From: Jejuia pallidilutea | Lineage (GTDB): Bacteria; Bacteroidota; Bacteroidia; Flavobacteriales; Flavobacteriaceae | Length of the DNA stretch: 64,000 bases | Assembly (NCBI RefSeq): GCF_002973595.1 | Contig: NZ_PVEO01000008.1 | Coordinates: forward strand, 1-64,000 | Direction of reading: 5' to 3' | Shown here: one piece after another, positions 42,460-52,510 of the stretch | Numbering within the stretch: position 1 is the first letter of the stretch | Layout of the letters: each line of letters starts with the position of its first letter | Position numbers and translations under genes: made by a program | The notes under the pieces: generated by a model | The model's database searches: none | What the model was told of the DNA's origin: nothing | What the model saw: the letters and a program-made list of their open reading frames with translations, nothing else

Positions 42460-43248
42460 ATGAAGCATCTACTAATTTTAGTTACTATAATTTCACTTTT
42501 TAATTGTAAAAATAAGTCTACACCAACTGTGGACTATACAGATGAACAGCTAGATGTTACAACATCAGTATACCCAGAAAGCATTACCAAAGTATTTGAT
42601 GCCCATGGAGGCGTCGATACGTGGAATGCAATGCAGTCTTTGGTATTCACCATGAAAAAGCCTAGTGGAGATGAAGTTACAACTACAGATTTAAAAAACA
42701 GAACATCTTTAATTGAAATGCCAAAACATACCATTGGATTTAATGGAAAGGATGTTTGGTTAACATCTAAAGATACTACGGCTTACAAAGGTAATCCTAA
42801 ATTCTATTATAATTTGATGTTCTATTTTTATGCAATGCCATTTGTGCTAGCCGATGATGGTATTATGTATGAAGAAACAACACCATTAGTGTTTGAAGGA
42901 CAAACCTATCCAGGTATAAAAATAGGGTATGAAGCTGGAATAGGTGAATCACCAGAAGATGAATACATTTTATATTATAATCCCGAAACTTATAAAATGG
43001 AATGGTTAGGCTACACTGTTACATTCTTTTCAAAAGAAAAGAGTAAAGAATTCCACTTTATAAAGTATAGTAATTGGCAAACTGTAAATGGATTACTGTT
43101 ACCCGAAACTTTAACGTGGTACAAGTATGAAAATAATTTACCTACCGAAAAGCGTAATGATTTAAAGTTTACGGATGTTAAACTATCAAAAGAAAAATTA
43201 GACGCTTTTATTTTTGAAATTAAAGAAGGTGCAACAGTTGTAGAATAA
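42460..43248 (+). CDS. DUF6503-family lipoprotein
   Basis: A 262-residue protein with a lipoprotein signal (MKHLLILVTIISLFNC, Cys16). Recognisable family blocks are VFDAHGGVDTWNAMQSLVFTM, FYYNLMFYFYAMPFVLADDG and EYILYYNPETYKMEWLGYTVTFF. Similar domains belong to a LolA-like fold class. Function unknown. It is monocistronic, with a strong hairpin (43255-43302) separating it from the converging amidohydrolase gene. Confidence 0.82.
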   Translation: MKHLLILVTIISLFNCKNKSTPTVDYTDEQLDVTTSVYPESITKVFDAHGGVDTWNAMQSLVFTMKKPSGDEVTTTDLKNRTSLIEMPKHTIGFNGKDVWLTSKDTTAYKGNPKFYYNLMFYFYAMPFVLADDGIMYEETTPLVFEGQTYPGIKIGYEAGIGESPEDEYILYYNPETYKMEWLGYTVTFFSKEKSKEFHFIKYSNWQTVNGLLLPETLTWYKYENNLPTEKRNDLKFTDVKLSKEKLDAFIFEIKEGATVVE

Positions 43249-43254
43249 GAAAAG

Positions 43255-43302
43255 GGCTGTTTTAAAAGCATCATTCTGAATGCTAACGCTTTTAAAACAG
43301 CC
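43255..43302. terminator. Long bidirectional terminator hairpin
   Basis: Fifteen-bp perfect stem GGCTGTTTTAAAAGC / GCTTTTAAAACAGCC with an 18-base loop that contains a smaller AGCAT / ATGCT stem. It lies between converging genes. Confidence 0.8.
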
Positions 43303-43309
43303 TACTTTA

Positions 43310-44611
43310 TTACTCGTTTGTATATTTTCCTGAATAACGCTTCCACAGTTCTGTTTGATGGGTTTCTAAACTTATCATCCTACCATCTATAAACGCATGT
43401 GTTAGTTTGTTTGTTCTCATGTCTAGCGCATCACCTTCACTAATAAATAAAGTGGCACTTTTGCCGTTTTCTAACGAACCATATGCATCATCAATTCCTA
43501 AAATTTCTGCTGCATTTAGGGTAATTAATTGTAAGGCCACTTCTTTATCTAATCCGTGTGCTGCAACTGTACCTGCATAAAATGGTAGATTTCTAGTATT
43601 CATACGTTCCATTTGTCCGTTGGCTTGTAGCGCTACCTTTATACCTTTTTCTACTAATAATTTTGCTGATTTATACGGTAAATCGTAGTCGTCATCGTCT
43701 TTATTAGGCGTACTATGTACACGATTTAGTACAACGGGAATATTGTTAGTTTTTAAGACATCTGCTACCATATGGGCGTCTCTAGCACTAACTAGAACAA
43801 CGTTTTTTAAATTATGAGAATGTATAAATGTAATGGCATCTAAAATACCTTTTTCATCATCTACATTTATATATAATGTTTTAGAACCATTAAATATACC
43901 GGCTAAAGCCTCAAAAGGTAAGTGCTTAGGTTGTTTGTTGCTGTTTAAATAAGCTTTGGCCTCATCAAAATAATCAGCTAATGTTTTTGTGTGTTTACTA
44001 TAATCTTTGTTAGGTTTTAAACCAGGGTCTTCACCCATCCACCATCTGCCTTGGGTAAAGTTATTTGGCCAACTCATATGTATGCCATCATCTACCTTAA
44101 CTGCAGCATCTTCCCAATTCCAAGCATCGAACTGCACTATGGATGAGGTGCCAGAAATACGGCTTCCTCTTGGTGTAATTTGTCCTAGTAATACACCATT
44201 TGGTCTCATAGATTCTACAACTTTAGATTCTGCGTTGTATGCAATTAAACTTCTAATATGCGGATTCCAAGTACCGATTTCAGCATCATCATCTGTGGCC
44301 CTAACAGCATCGATTTCAACCAAACCTAAAGTAGAATTAGGAATAATAAAACCAGGATAAACATGTTTGCCCTTAGCATCAATAATTTTTCCTTTGCGAG
44401 CTATTTTAGTGTTTGCACTTCCTATAAAGGTAATTTTGCCTGCTTCAAACATAATTAAGGCGTTATTGATAACTTTTCCATTTCCTAAATGGGCAGTGGC
44501 GCCTTCTATGGTTATGGGTTCGCTTTGGGGTTTCGCTGGTGTTTGTTGTGCGTTTAAGCCATTTAATAATAAAAGACATGTAAGCACTATATATAGATTA
44601 AATAGTTTCAT
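43310..44611 (-). CDS. Secreted amidohydrolase-fold protein lacking the canonical metal site
   Basis: A 433-residue exported protein (signal peptide ending LLNGLNAQ) with the amidohydrolase composite-domain sandwich (ITIEGATAHLGNGKVINNALIMFEAGKI, IIDAKGKHVYPGFI and the C-terminal ILGIDDAYGSLENGKSATLFIS). In active relatives PGFID is followed by HxH; here it is PGFIIPNSTLG, with no HxH. The late metal Asp motif is replaced by QANGQMERM. It is therefore probably catalytically inactive. It lies 11 bp after the larger amidohydrolase gene and may act as its partner subunit. Confidence 0.85.
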   Translation of the reverse strand: MKLFNLYIVLTCLLLLNGLNAQQTPAKPQSEPITIEGATAHLGNGKVINNALIMFEAGKITFIGSANTKIARKGKIIDAKGKHVYPGFIIPNSTLGLVEIDAVRATDDDAEIGTWNPHIRSLIAYNAESKVVESMRPNGVLLGQITPRGSRISGTSSIVQFDAWNWEDAAVKVDDGIHMSWPNNFTQGRWWMGEDPGLKPNKDYSKHTKTLADYFDEAKAYLNSNKQPKHLPFEALAGIFNGSKTLYINVDDEKGILDAITFIHSHNLKNVVLVSARDAHMVADVLKTNNIPVVLNRVHSTPNKDDDDYDLPYKSAKLLVEKGIKVALQANGQMERMNTRNLPFYAGTVAAHGLDKEVALQLITLNAAEILGIDDAYGSLENGKSATLFISEGDALDMRTNKLTHAFIDGRMISLETHQTELWKRYSGKYTNE

Positions 44612-44622
44612 AATTTTTTGTT

Positions 44623-47613
44623 TTAATTAATTTGATATTCAACATAATCACAGTGCATATGTACTTTCTTTTTCTGCTTAATGGCTTGTGTTTTTTCACC
44701 TTTGTTCTTAGCCTTTAGCATTTCGTTTATAAGTATACGTTTTTCCTTGGCTATAGCTTTACGCATAGCTTTATCGCGTTCAATATCAAAATAAGTAACA
44801 CCTTCAATAATAGTTTTTTCTGCTTTTGTGTAGACCGACATGGGGTGGTCGCTCCATAATACTAAATCGGCATCTTTACCAATTTTTATACTGCCAACGC
44901 GGTCGTCTATATGTAATAGTTTTGCAGGGTTTAGCGTAATAAATTTCCAAGCGTCTTCTTCACTCATACCGCCATATTTTACGGTTTTTGCAGTTTCTTG
45001 GTTTAGGCGTCTAGACATTTCGGCATCATCGCTATTTATAGCTACAGTTACCCCTTGGTTGTGCATAATAGCTGCATTGTAAGGTATTGCATCGTTTACT
45101 TCGTATTTATAAGCCCACCAATCACTAAAAGTAGAGCCGCCAGCACCGTGTTCTGCCATTTTATCGGCAACTTTGTAACCTTCTAGAATATGGGTAAACG
45201 TGTTAACAGTAAAGTTGAATTGTTCAGCAACCTTCATTAGCATATTAATTTCGCTTTGCACGTAGGAATGACATGAGATAAAACGCTCTTTGTTTAAAAT
45301 TTCTGCAAGAGTTTCTAGTTCTATATCTTTTCTATAAGGTTTACCGCTTTGTTTCAATGCATCATAAGCTTTGGCGCGCGTAAAATAATCTATATAAACT
45401 TGTTCTACACCCATTCTGGTTTGAGGGAACCTACTTTTGCTATTGTCTCCCCAATTGGATTGTTTTACGTTTTCACCTAGGGCAAATTTTATGAATTTTG
45501 GGGCATTGTTATAAATATAATTATCGGCAGAAGCTCCCCATTTTAATTTAATAATCGCCGAACGTCCACCAATAGGATTTGCGGAACCATGCAATACTTG
45601 AATGGAAGTTACACCACCCGCCAAATTTCTATATATATTTATATCTTCATCATCAATAACGTCTTCTATACTTACTTCGGCTGTTGAATTGTGTCCAGAC
45701 TCATTAACAGAGCTTGTTGCAATATGCGAGTGTTCGTCTATAATGCCAGAGGTTAAATGTTTGCCGGTAGCGTCAATAACTTTGGCACTGGAGTTTGAAA
45801 GGTTTTTTCCGATTTTAGCAATTTTTCCGTTTTTAATTAATACATCGGTATTTTGTAAAATTCCCTCAGCTTCGTTAGTCCATACTGTAGCATTTTTAAA
45901 TAATAATGTTTCTTGCACTGGAAGTGTTTCAAAACCATAAGCCATATTTGGATAGGTGATTTTAGAAATATAATTGACTTTAACGTCTTTATTTTTATCT
46001 GTTTTAGAATTGCTTTTATCTATTTCTGCTGTTTCCTTTTTAGCAAGGAAAGTGGTTTCTGTGCCATTTGGTAAAATAGCTTTACCTTGTAAAGTTATAT
46101 TTTCTTTAACTAAGGCTGCTACTCTAATAAAATCTTGTGTTGTAGTGTCTTTTGTTGTCATTGAAAGATGAACCCAATCATCAGCATATTTTATTTGAGA
46201 CCCCAAGGTTACATTGCCGGTTGCAACTTTAGATTTTAGCTTAGGCGCATCACCCAAGATCGTCATTTTATAAGTGTCGCCATTTAAACTAAATTCATAA
46301 TCTCCAGAAATATCTTTTTGGTTCATATCTAAAATAACGTGCTGTTCTCCTTGCACCCAATTTTCATAGAGTTTGGTTTTTTTATCAAAAATGTCACCCG
46401 ATGTTATTAAAAAATTAGCATAGGTACCAGCGTTTAAAGAACCTATCTTAGAGGCTTGTCCCAATAATTTTGCAGGCATACTTGTTAACGCTTCCAAAGC
46501 TTTTTCTTTAGAAAGCCCGTATTCAATAGCCTTTAATAGCATTGATTTGAATTTTTCTGGCGATTTTAATTTGTGTGTTGTAAGTGCAAAATTAATACCG
46601 TTTTCCTCTAAAATTTTAGGGTTATTGGGCTCTTGGCTCCAAGCTTTCATATCGCTTAGTTGTAAGGCATCGGTTAAAAACGGATTTTCAACATCATAGG
46701 CTTCCCTAAAATTTACAGGAATAATAAAAGCAGCATTGGTAGCCTTAATTTCAGGAATACGTTCATACTCATCGCCACCACCTAAAATAATATATTGAAT
46801 ATTAAACAAATCGCCAATTTTATCTGCTCTTAATGCATTGGTTTTACTGCCAGCTTCAAAAATGCTTACCAAATTTTTATTGGCGTTGTAGGCTTCAATA
46901 GATAAGTCTTTGGTTTTACTCATGCCTTTAGCATACCAATCGGCATCATAATAAAACTGTCTCAATAACGCTATACTCCCCATAATAGAAGTAGGATAAG
47001 CCTGTTTAGATAGGGCACTTTTGGTGAACGATAAATGTTGAGCAGATTTAGCGTTAATAATGCGTTGATCGTTACCATCATTAATGTTTAATGCAACAAG
47101 AACTCCTGTACCTCTATGAATACCATCGTGTATATGTGTGTTAACCACGCCAAAACCAGCTTTTAAAAGTTCGTTTGCAGATTTTGCATCAAACTTAAAC
47201 TGTTCCATAGCGTGTTGTTCTGGCATTATATGGTCGTTCCAATAGTAGCCTGTTCTACTAGCGTCGTATTGAGGTTTATCGCCGCGGTTTCTTGGTTGTC
47301 GCTTTGGCTTATCTATACCAAAACTAGAGTATAGGTCTATAAATGAAGGGTAAATATGTTTACCTTTTACATCAATTATTTTTGCATCTTTTGGCACTGT
47401 TACATTGGTGCCAGAAGCTACAACTTTACCATCTTTAATGAGCAGCGTGCCACTTTTAATGGATTGATTGTGTGATACATGAATAGTTGCATTTATAAAT
47501 GCTGTAGGAGCGGAGCTAGTCGTTTTTACGCCGTCGTTTTTTGGAAAATACTCTTGTGCATTAATAAGCAGTGCACTAAAGAGCATCAAAACGGCTAAAG
47601 TAGTTTTAGTCAT
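44623..47613 (-). CDS. Large secreted amidohydrolase with two hydrolase domains, one degenerate
   Basis: A 996-residue exported protein (signal peptide MTKTTLAVLMLFSALLINAQ). The N-terminal amidohydrolase-like domain (about 30-440) has IYPSFIDLYSSFG where HxH is expected. A linker domain (about 440-600) follows. The C-terminal domain is intact: SGIIDEHSHIA (HxH), FISCHSYVQSE, NTFTHILEGYK and the metal Asp in AINSDDAEMSRR, then a closing sandwich (VGSIKIGKDADLVLWS). A peptidase or imidazolonepropionase-like role is possible; the substrate is unknown. The smaller paralogue follows 11 bp later on the same strand. Confidence 0.88.
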   Translation of the reverse strand: MTKTTLAVLMLFSALLINAQEYFPKNDGVKTTSSAPTAFINATIHVSHNQSIKSGTLLIKDGKVVASGTNVTVPKDAKIIDVKGKHIYPSFIDLYSSFGIDKPKRQPRNRGDKPQYDASRTGYYWNDHIMPEQHAMEQFKFDAKSANELLKAGFGVVNTHIHDGIHRGTGVLVALNINDGNDQRIINAKSAQHLSFTKSALSKQAYPTSIMGSIALLRQFYYDADWYAKGMSKTKDLSIEAYNANKNLVSIFEAGSKTNALRADKIGDLFNIQYIILGGGDEYERIPEIKATNAAFIIPVNFREAYDVENPFLTDALQLSDMKAWSQEPNNPKILEENGINFALTTHKLKSPEKFKSMLLKAIEYGLSKEKALEALTSMPAKLLGQASKIGSLNAGTYANFLITSGDIFDKKTKLYENWVQGEQHVILDMNQKDISGDYEFSLNGDTYKMTILGDAPKLKSKVATGNVTLGSQIKYADDWVHLSMTTKDTTTQDFIRVAALVKENITLQGKAILPNGTETTFLAKKETAEIDKSNSKTDKNKDVKVNYISKITYPNMAYGFETLPVQETLLFKNATVWTNEAEGILQNTDVLIKNGKIAKIGKNLSNSSAKVIDATGKHLTSGIIDEHSHIATSSVNESGHNSTAEVSIEDVIDDEDINIYRNLAGGVTSIQVLHGSANPIGGRSAIIKLKWGASADNYIYNNAPKFIKFALGENVKQSNWGDNSKSRFPQTRMGVEQVYIDYFTRAKAYDALKQSGKPYRKDIELETLAEILNKERFISCHSYVQSEINMLMKVAEQFNFTVNTFTHILEGYKVADKMAEHGAGGSTFSDWWAYKYEVNDAIPYNAAIMHNQGVTVAINSDDAEMSRRLNQETAKTVKYGGMSEEDAWKFITLNPAKLLHIDDRVGSIKIGKDADLVLWSDHPMSVYTKAEKTIIEGVTYFDIERDKAMRKAIAKEKRILINEMLKAKNKGEKTQAIKQKKKVHMHCDYVEYQIN

Positions 47614-47688
47614 TCTGTGTTTTTAAATTTTTCCCCTAAATATAAGCGATAATAAAAAACAAGGCGCAACCATGTTAAAATTTAACAT

Positions 47689-48756
47689 TTACAAATCATG
47701 GTTTTCTAAATAATTCACCAAAAGTGCTACCACATAACTGTAGCTTTCCATACCTTTAGATTGGTTGTTGGCTTTTAAAAAATTGCTATAAAATAATTTA
47801 AAAAATGGCTCTAACGGATTTTGGTGTGCTTCCCAAAACAGTCGGGATTCTTCGTAATTTTTTCTAATTCCAATATTAACATCGGCTATTACATCATCAA
47901 ACAAGCACACGTCGCGTCTATATATTTCACCTAAGCAAAACCGTAACCCAAAAGTTAATCCGCAGTATTTAATGTATGCGTCGTTGTTGTTTGTAGCTGC
48001 CATAAACCCAATAAAATTGGCTTCATTTTCTGCAGCATACCCTAACTGGTGCGCAATTTCATGAGAAGTTGTTGTAGGGAATTTGTACATAGGAATCCTA
48101 CCATTTATATGCGCTTCATTCGTTAACGGGTTTAAATAACCACTAAACCCCATATATGTTAACGGATAACTAAAAAGCGATTGTTTAGCGCTTTCTGGGT
48201 GGTATTCTAAATTTGGGAAAATACGTTTTAAATTATCATATCCATTTGGTATCATTTTAAAAACAGTAGCTTTATTGTAAGGCACATCTACCTTAACGGT
48301 ATCATTTTGGGTAATGTTTAGGTGTAGTGCATTAGAGGCTACAATTAGTTTTTCGGTTACCCGTAGCAATTGTTCTGTAGTATAATCGGCTTCTAAATCT
48401 AAATTTTTATGCAATGGTAGGCGGTAGTAATTTATCCCCCAAAATAAATGAAACGCAAAATAAATTAGCGAAATAGCTGCAACTACATCAATCAGCCAAT
48501 TTTTAAAATCGGTTTTTAAGCGTTTTATGTTTTTAAAACACCACCATATTATATAGCCGCCACCAAGGCCATATACCAAATCGCCAAACGAGAAGGGCAA
48601 CCACCCTAAAACAAACCTAAATATTTTAGAAAGCGTTTGGTAAAGTCCTTCGCTGTAATATTGCTCTACAAATTCTGGATAGTACGACAGTAATTTTACC
48701 AATAACACCTGCGGAATAAAACACAGCGCAAGCACTAATTTTTTGTGTTTTAGCAT
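47689..48756 (-). CDS. DUF3810-family membrane protein with a HExxH motif
   Basis: A 355-residue protein. Three membrane segments (about 8-28, 50-75, 88-108) are followed by a soluble domain with TTSHEIAHQLGYAAENEANFIGF: a HExxH motif with a following ExxAN Glu, suggesting a gluzincin-type zinc peptidase. Activity has not been shown for the family to my knowledge. The 3' end lies 75 bp upstream of the amidohydrolase gene, so joint transcription is possible. Confidence 0.87.
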   Translation of the reverse strand: MLKHKKLVLALCFIPQVLLVKLLSYYPEFVEQYYSEGLYQTLSKIFRFVLGWLPFSFGDLVYGLGGGYIIWWCFKNIKRLKTDFKNWLIDVVAAISLIYFAFHLFWGINYYRLPLHKNLDLEADYTTEQLLRVTEKLIVASNALHLNITQNDTVKVDVPYNKATVFKMIPNGYDNLKRIFPNLEYHPESAKQSLFSYPLTYMGFSGYLNPLTNEAHINGRIPMYKFPTTTSHEIAHQLGYAAENEANFIGFMAATNNNDAYIKYCGLTFGLRFCLGEIYRRDVCLFDDVIADVNIGIRKNYEESRLFWEAHQNPLEPFFKLFYSNFLKANNQSKGMESYSYVVALLVNYLENHDL

Positions 48757-48814
48757 GTATCAAAAATACTAAAAATTTGTACCCAATTGCAGTTGTATGT
48801 GTGCTAAAGTTTCT

Positions 48815-48944
48815 TCCTGCTTTCCACTATATCTTTTGTTTTTGGCATTACTGCTTAGGTAGGCGTTTATACCAATATATCATCCAACCTCATTATTTGG
48901 TCTCATTAATGCAAATAAACAAAAGGATGCCGTTGCAATCAGGA
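48815..48944. repeat. Large imperfect inverted-repeat (hairpin) element
   Basis: The 5' arm (48815-48838, starting TCCTG and ending TATCTTTTG) and 3' arm (48920-48944, starting CAAAAGGATGCCG and ending CAGGA) are imperfect inverted copies around an ~80-base centre. The outer TCCTG/CAGGA and the inner ATC(C)TTTTG/CAAAAGG(A)T match best. A half copy lies at 21577-21604. I recognise it as a repeat dispersed in flavobacterial genomes. An open frame across it is not a gene. Together with the hairpin at 48987-49017 this accounts for the 48757-49048 gap. Confidence 0.6.
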
Positions 48945-48986
48945 GTAGCTGCCAAATTCTGTGTCTTCTTACAATTATTATATTTA

Positions 48987-49017
48987 GACCTGTCAGGTTT
49001 TTAAAACCTATCAGGTC
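48987..49017. repeat. Imperfect hairpin just upstream of the pepD promoter
   Basis: GACCTGTCAGGTTTTT and AACCTATCAGGTC pair with two mismatches and are followed by TTT. It ends 5 bp before the pepD -7 box and could act as an upstream terminator or a repeat remnant. Confidence 0.45.
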
Positions 49018-49021
49018 TTTC

Positions 49022-49029
49022 TATCTTTG
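49022..49029 (+). promoter_or_regulatory. Promoter -7 box of pepD
   Basis: TATCTTTG, 19 bp before the ATG. Confidence 0.5.
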
Positions 49030-49048
49030 TGAAAACAATTCCTAAATT

Positions 49049-50509
49049 ATGAGCCAAGAAATAAGACAACTAGAACCCAAAGCACTTTGGAATAAATTCG
49101 CCGATTTAAATGCCGTACCACGACCTTCAAAAAAAGAGGAACGCGTAATTGCATTCATGAAAGATTTTGGAAAAACCCTTGGTTTAGAAACCATTGAAGA
49201 TGAGGTAGGAAATGTTATTATTAAAAAGCCAGCAACTGCAGGAATGGAAAACAGAACCACCTTGGTGATGCAGTCGCATTTAGACATGGTGCACCAAAAA
49301 AATAACGATACAGTTTTCGATTTCGATACCCAAGGCATAGAAATGTATGTAGAAGGCGATTGGGTAAAGGCCAAAGGGACTACGCTTGGTGCAGATAACG
49401 GATTAGGCGTGGCAACAATTATGGTAATTTTAGAAAGTACCGATATACCACACCCAGCAATTGAAGCCTTATTTACAATTGATGAAGAAACTGGCATGAC
49501 CGGAGCTCAGGGTTTAAAAGAAGGCCTGCTTTCAGGCGGTATTTTATTAAACTTAGATACCGAAGAAGATGACGAGATTGGTGTAGGATGCGCAGGAGGT
49601 ATAGACGTAACAGCCACTAGAACTTACAATGAAGAAAACACCCCAGAGCATAAAATAGGTTTTGAAATAACTATAAAAGGTTTGCAAGGTGGCCATTCAG
49701 GAATGCAAATTCATGAAGGCTTGGGTAACGCCAATAAAATTTTAAACCGTTTGCTATTTGATGGTTTTGAGAATTTTGGACTCAGAATTTCAGAAATTGA
49801 TGGTGGTAGTTTGCGCAATGCCATTCCTCGCGAGAGTAAAGCCATTGTTGCTATTGATGCTATGCACGAAAACGCCTTTTTATTAGAGACCAATTTAATG
49901 TGTAATGCCATAAAAAAGGAATTAAGAACCATGGAGCCAGATTTAATCATCGAGGTCTCTAAATGCGATACACCAGAAAAAATTATGGATTTGGGCGTAC
50001 AAGAAGGGTTTACCAGAGCCATGTATGCAGCCTTCAATGGCGTTTATAGAATGAGTGCCGATATTCCCAATTTGGTAGAAACCTCAAACAATATTGCTAG
50101 GGTGGTAGTTAAAAACGGCAATATTAAAGTGGGCTGTTTAACTCGCTCTTCTGTAGAAAGTTCTAAAATAGATTTAGCCAATACGCTAAGGGCTACCTTT
50201 GAATTAACAGGATGCGAAGTGGAATTCTCGGGAGATTATCCAGGGTGGACACCCAATATGGATTCTGCCATTTTAAAAGTTATGACAAAAATTTATGAAG
50301 ACTTAAATGGAGAAAAACCACATGTAGCAGCATGTCATGCAGGGTTGGAATGTGGTATTCTAGGGCAAAATTATCCAGATATGGATATGATTAGCTTTGG
50401 GCCAAATATTAAAGGAGCACATTCCCCAGATGAACGTGCTCAAATTTCATCGGTACAAAAATATTGGAAATTTGTTTTGGAGATTCTAAAGGCGATACCT
50501 AAGAAGTAA
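49049..50509 (+). CDS. pepD: Aminoacyl-histidine dipeptidase (M20 family)
   Basis: A 486-residue cytosolic zinc dipeptidase that hydrolyses Xaa-His dipeptides. Metal and catalytic motifs: MQSHLDMVHQ (His, Asp), TLGADNGLGVA (bridging Asp), TIDEETGMTGA (catalytic Glu), LNLDTEEDDE, and the late His in GAHSPDERAQI. The lid domain contains GGHSGMQIHEGLGNANKIL. Length matches PepD (about 485). Preceded by its own promoter box. Confidence 0.94.
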   Translation: MSQEIRQLEPKALWNKFADLNAVPRPSKKEERVIAFMKDFGKTLGLETIEDEVGNVIIKKPATAGMENRTTLVMQSHLDMVHQKNNDTVFDFDTQGIEMYVEGDWVKAKGTTLGADNGLGVATIMVILESTDIPHPAIEALFTIDEETGMTGAQGLKEGLLSGGILLNLDTEEDDEIGVGCAGGIDVTATRTYNEENTPEHKIGFEITIKGLQGGHSGMQIHEGLGNANKILNRLLFDGFENFGLRISEIDGGSLRNAIPRESKAIVAIDAMHENAFLLETNLMCNAIKKELRTMEPDLIIEVSKCDTPEKIMDLGVQEGFTRAMYAAFNGVYRMSADIPNLVETSNNIARVVVKNGNIKVGCLTRSSVESSKIDLANTLRATFELTGCEVEFSGDYPGWTPNMDSAILKVMTKIYEDLNGEKPHVAACHAGLECGILGQNYPDMDMISFGPNIKGAHSPDERAQISSVQKYWKFVLEILKAIPKK

Positions 50510-50643
50510 AGTAGAAAAAAAGCGATTTGTTTAGTGCTTACGGATATTACTCACTTTAATGTTTAATATTAAATATTAATCATGGCATACTGATTTTTTT
50601 AAAAACTGATAATTTTAAAGTTACATCAGTCTGTTTTTTAGGG

Positions 50644-50868
50644 TTAAGGCACAGGATCGTACCCAGAACCACCCCAAGGGTGGCAACTAAAAATACGTTT
50701 TAAAGCTAACCAGCCTCCTTTAACTAAGCCGTGTTTCTGTAAAGCTTCTTTACTGTAGTTAGAACAGGTAGGTTGGTATCTACAAGTTGCAGGGGTTAAT
50801 GGCGATATAAGTGTTTGGTACACTTTTATCAAAAATAAAAAAGGTGCAATTAGTAGTTTTTTTAACAT
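50644..50868 (-). CDS. yidD: Membrane protein insertion efficiency factor YidD
   Basis: A 74-residue protein with an N-terminal amphipathic helix ([20 protein letters not shown]) and the family signature [19 protein letters not shown], followed by [17 protein letters not shown]. The conserved cysteines are all present. YidD assists YidC-mediated insertion at the inner membrane. It is not next to yidC or rnpA here. Confidence 0.95.
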   Translation of the reverse strand: MLKKLLIAPFLFLIKVYQTLISPLTPATCRYQPTCSNYSKEALQKHGLVKGGWLALKRIFSCHPWGGSGYDPVP

Positions 50869-50985
50869 GTTATTTGTAATTCCTTCGAAAGAGGGAATCT
50901 TATGCTTTATAGTTGGAATTTATAATAATAGATTCCTGTATTTACTTCGACTGTGCGCTTAGTGTAGCAATTGCAGGAGAGACAG

Positions 50986-52467
50986 TTAGTTTACAGAGAA
51001 CGTCGTCCCGTCTTTACCATCTTTCAATTGAATGCCAACTTCTGCTAACTCATCTCTAATTTTATCAGACATGGCAAAGTCTTTATTTGCTCTGGCTTCT
51101 TGTCTTAGTTTTATTAATACATCTACGGCTCCAGTTAGTTTATCTGTGCCAGAGCTTGTTTCAGCTTCATTACGTAATCCTAAAACATCAAATACAAAAG
51201 CGTTCATTGTATCTTTTAAAAGCCCTAAATCTTCAGCAGTTAGCGTTTCCTTGCCCTCCTTAATCTGATTGATGTATTTAGTGGCTTCAAATAATTGAGC
51301 GATTAAAATAGGGGAATTAAAATCGTCGTTCATGGCATCGTAGCACTTCTGTTTCCAGTCTTTTATTTTAATGCTTGATGTTTTTGAAGTATTGAGTTTT
51401 GGTAATAGGTTTATTGCTTCCATTAGGCGGTTATAGCCTTTTTCGCTTGCTTTTAAACCATCATCGGTTAAATCTAAAACACTTCGGTAAGACGATTGCG
51501 CCATAAAGAAACGAATAACGCTAGGTGAGTAGGCTTTACTCATTTTGTCGTTATTCCCAGATAGTAATTCGTTGGGATTTATGGTGTTTCCTGTAGTTTT
51601 AGACATGCGTTGTCCGTTTAGCTCCAGCATATTGGCGTGCATCCAATAATTAACTGGCGATTTCCCTATGGCTGCTTCATTCTGTGCAATTTCACATTCA
51701 TGATGCGGAAATTTTAAATCCATACCGCCACCATGAATATCAAATGTTTCGCCTAAGTATTTCGTGCTCATTGCGGTACATTCTAAATGCCAACCAGGAA
51801 AGCCATCGCCCCAAGGCGAAGGCCAACGCATAATATGTTGTGGTTCTGCTTTTTTCCAAAGCGCAAAGTCTTGCGGATTTTTTTTGTCGCTTTGTCCGTC
51901 TAAAGCACGGGTATTATGTATTAAATCTTCAAGCTTGCGCTTGCTTAGTTTGCCATAATCGTTAGTTTCATTAAACTTATGTACATCAAAATATACCGAA
52001 CCATTAATTTCATAAGCAAAACCGTTATCTATAATTTTGTTAATCAACTCTATTTGTTCAATAATATGGCCGGTTGCGGTTGGCTCTATACTGGGAGGTA
52101 AAAAGTTTAAGGTGTTTAGAATGTTATGAAAATCTACAGTGTAGCGTTGCACCACTTCCATAGGTTCTATTTGTTCTAAACGTGCTTTTTTAGTGATTTT
52201 ATCTTCGCCAACATCTGCATCATTTTCCAAATGGCCAGCATCGGTAATATTCCTTACGTAACGTACTTTATAGCCTAGGTGCTTTAAATAGCGAAATATC
52301 ATATCGAAAGACATAAATGTTCTTACATTGCCCAAATGTACATTGCTGTAAACCGTGGGGCCACAAACATACATGCCAACATGCCCTTCGTTTATAGGTT
52401 TAAAAACTTCCTTTTTTCCTGTAAGGGAATTGTGTATTTTAATTTGGTTTGATTGATATAATTGCAT
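50986..52467 (-). CDS. cysS: Cysteinyl-tRNA synthetase
   Basis: A 493-residue class I aminoacyl-tRNA synthetase that charges tRNA-Cys. [19 protein letters not shown] holds the first zinc Cys and the HIGH-like [16 protein letters not shown] and [15 protein letters not shown] supply further zinc ligands; the KMSKS loop is RMSKTTGN. Normal length. folE lies 43 bp upstream on the same strand. Confidence 0.97.
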   Translation of the reverse strand: MQLYQSNQIKIHNSLTGKKEVFKPINEGHVGMYVCGPTVYSNVHLGNVRTFMSFDMIFRYLKHLGYKVRYVRNITDAGHLENDADVGEDKITKKARLEQIEPMEVVQRYTVDFHNILNTLNFLPPSIEPTATGHIIEQIELINKIIDNGFAYEINGSVYFDVHKFNETNDYGKLSKRKLEDLIHNTRALDGQSDKKNPQDFALWKKAEPQHIMRWPSPWGDGFPGWHLECTAMSTKYLGETFDIHGGGMDLKFPHHECEIAQNEAAIGKSPVNYWMHANMLELNGQRMSKTTGNTINPNELLSGNNDKMSKAYSPSVIRFFMAQSSYRSVLDLTDDGLKASEKGYNRLMEAINLLPKLNTSKTSSIKIKDWKQKCYDAMNDDFNSPILIAQLFEATKYINQIKEGKETLTAEDLGLLKDTMNAFVFDVLGLRNEAETSSGTDKLTGAVDVLIKLRQEARANKDFAMSDKIRDELAEVGIQLKDGKDGTTFSVN

Positions 52468-52510
52468 ATTGATTGATTTTGGCTAATGCCTAAAGACTAA
52501 ACAACGAACA

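Noticed and set aside
48777-49004. 75-codon open frame upstream of pepD
   Set aside because: It runs straight through the inverted-repeat element and an imperfect hairpin; its composition is explained by the repeat.
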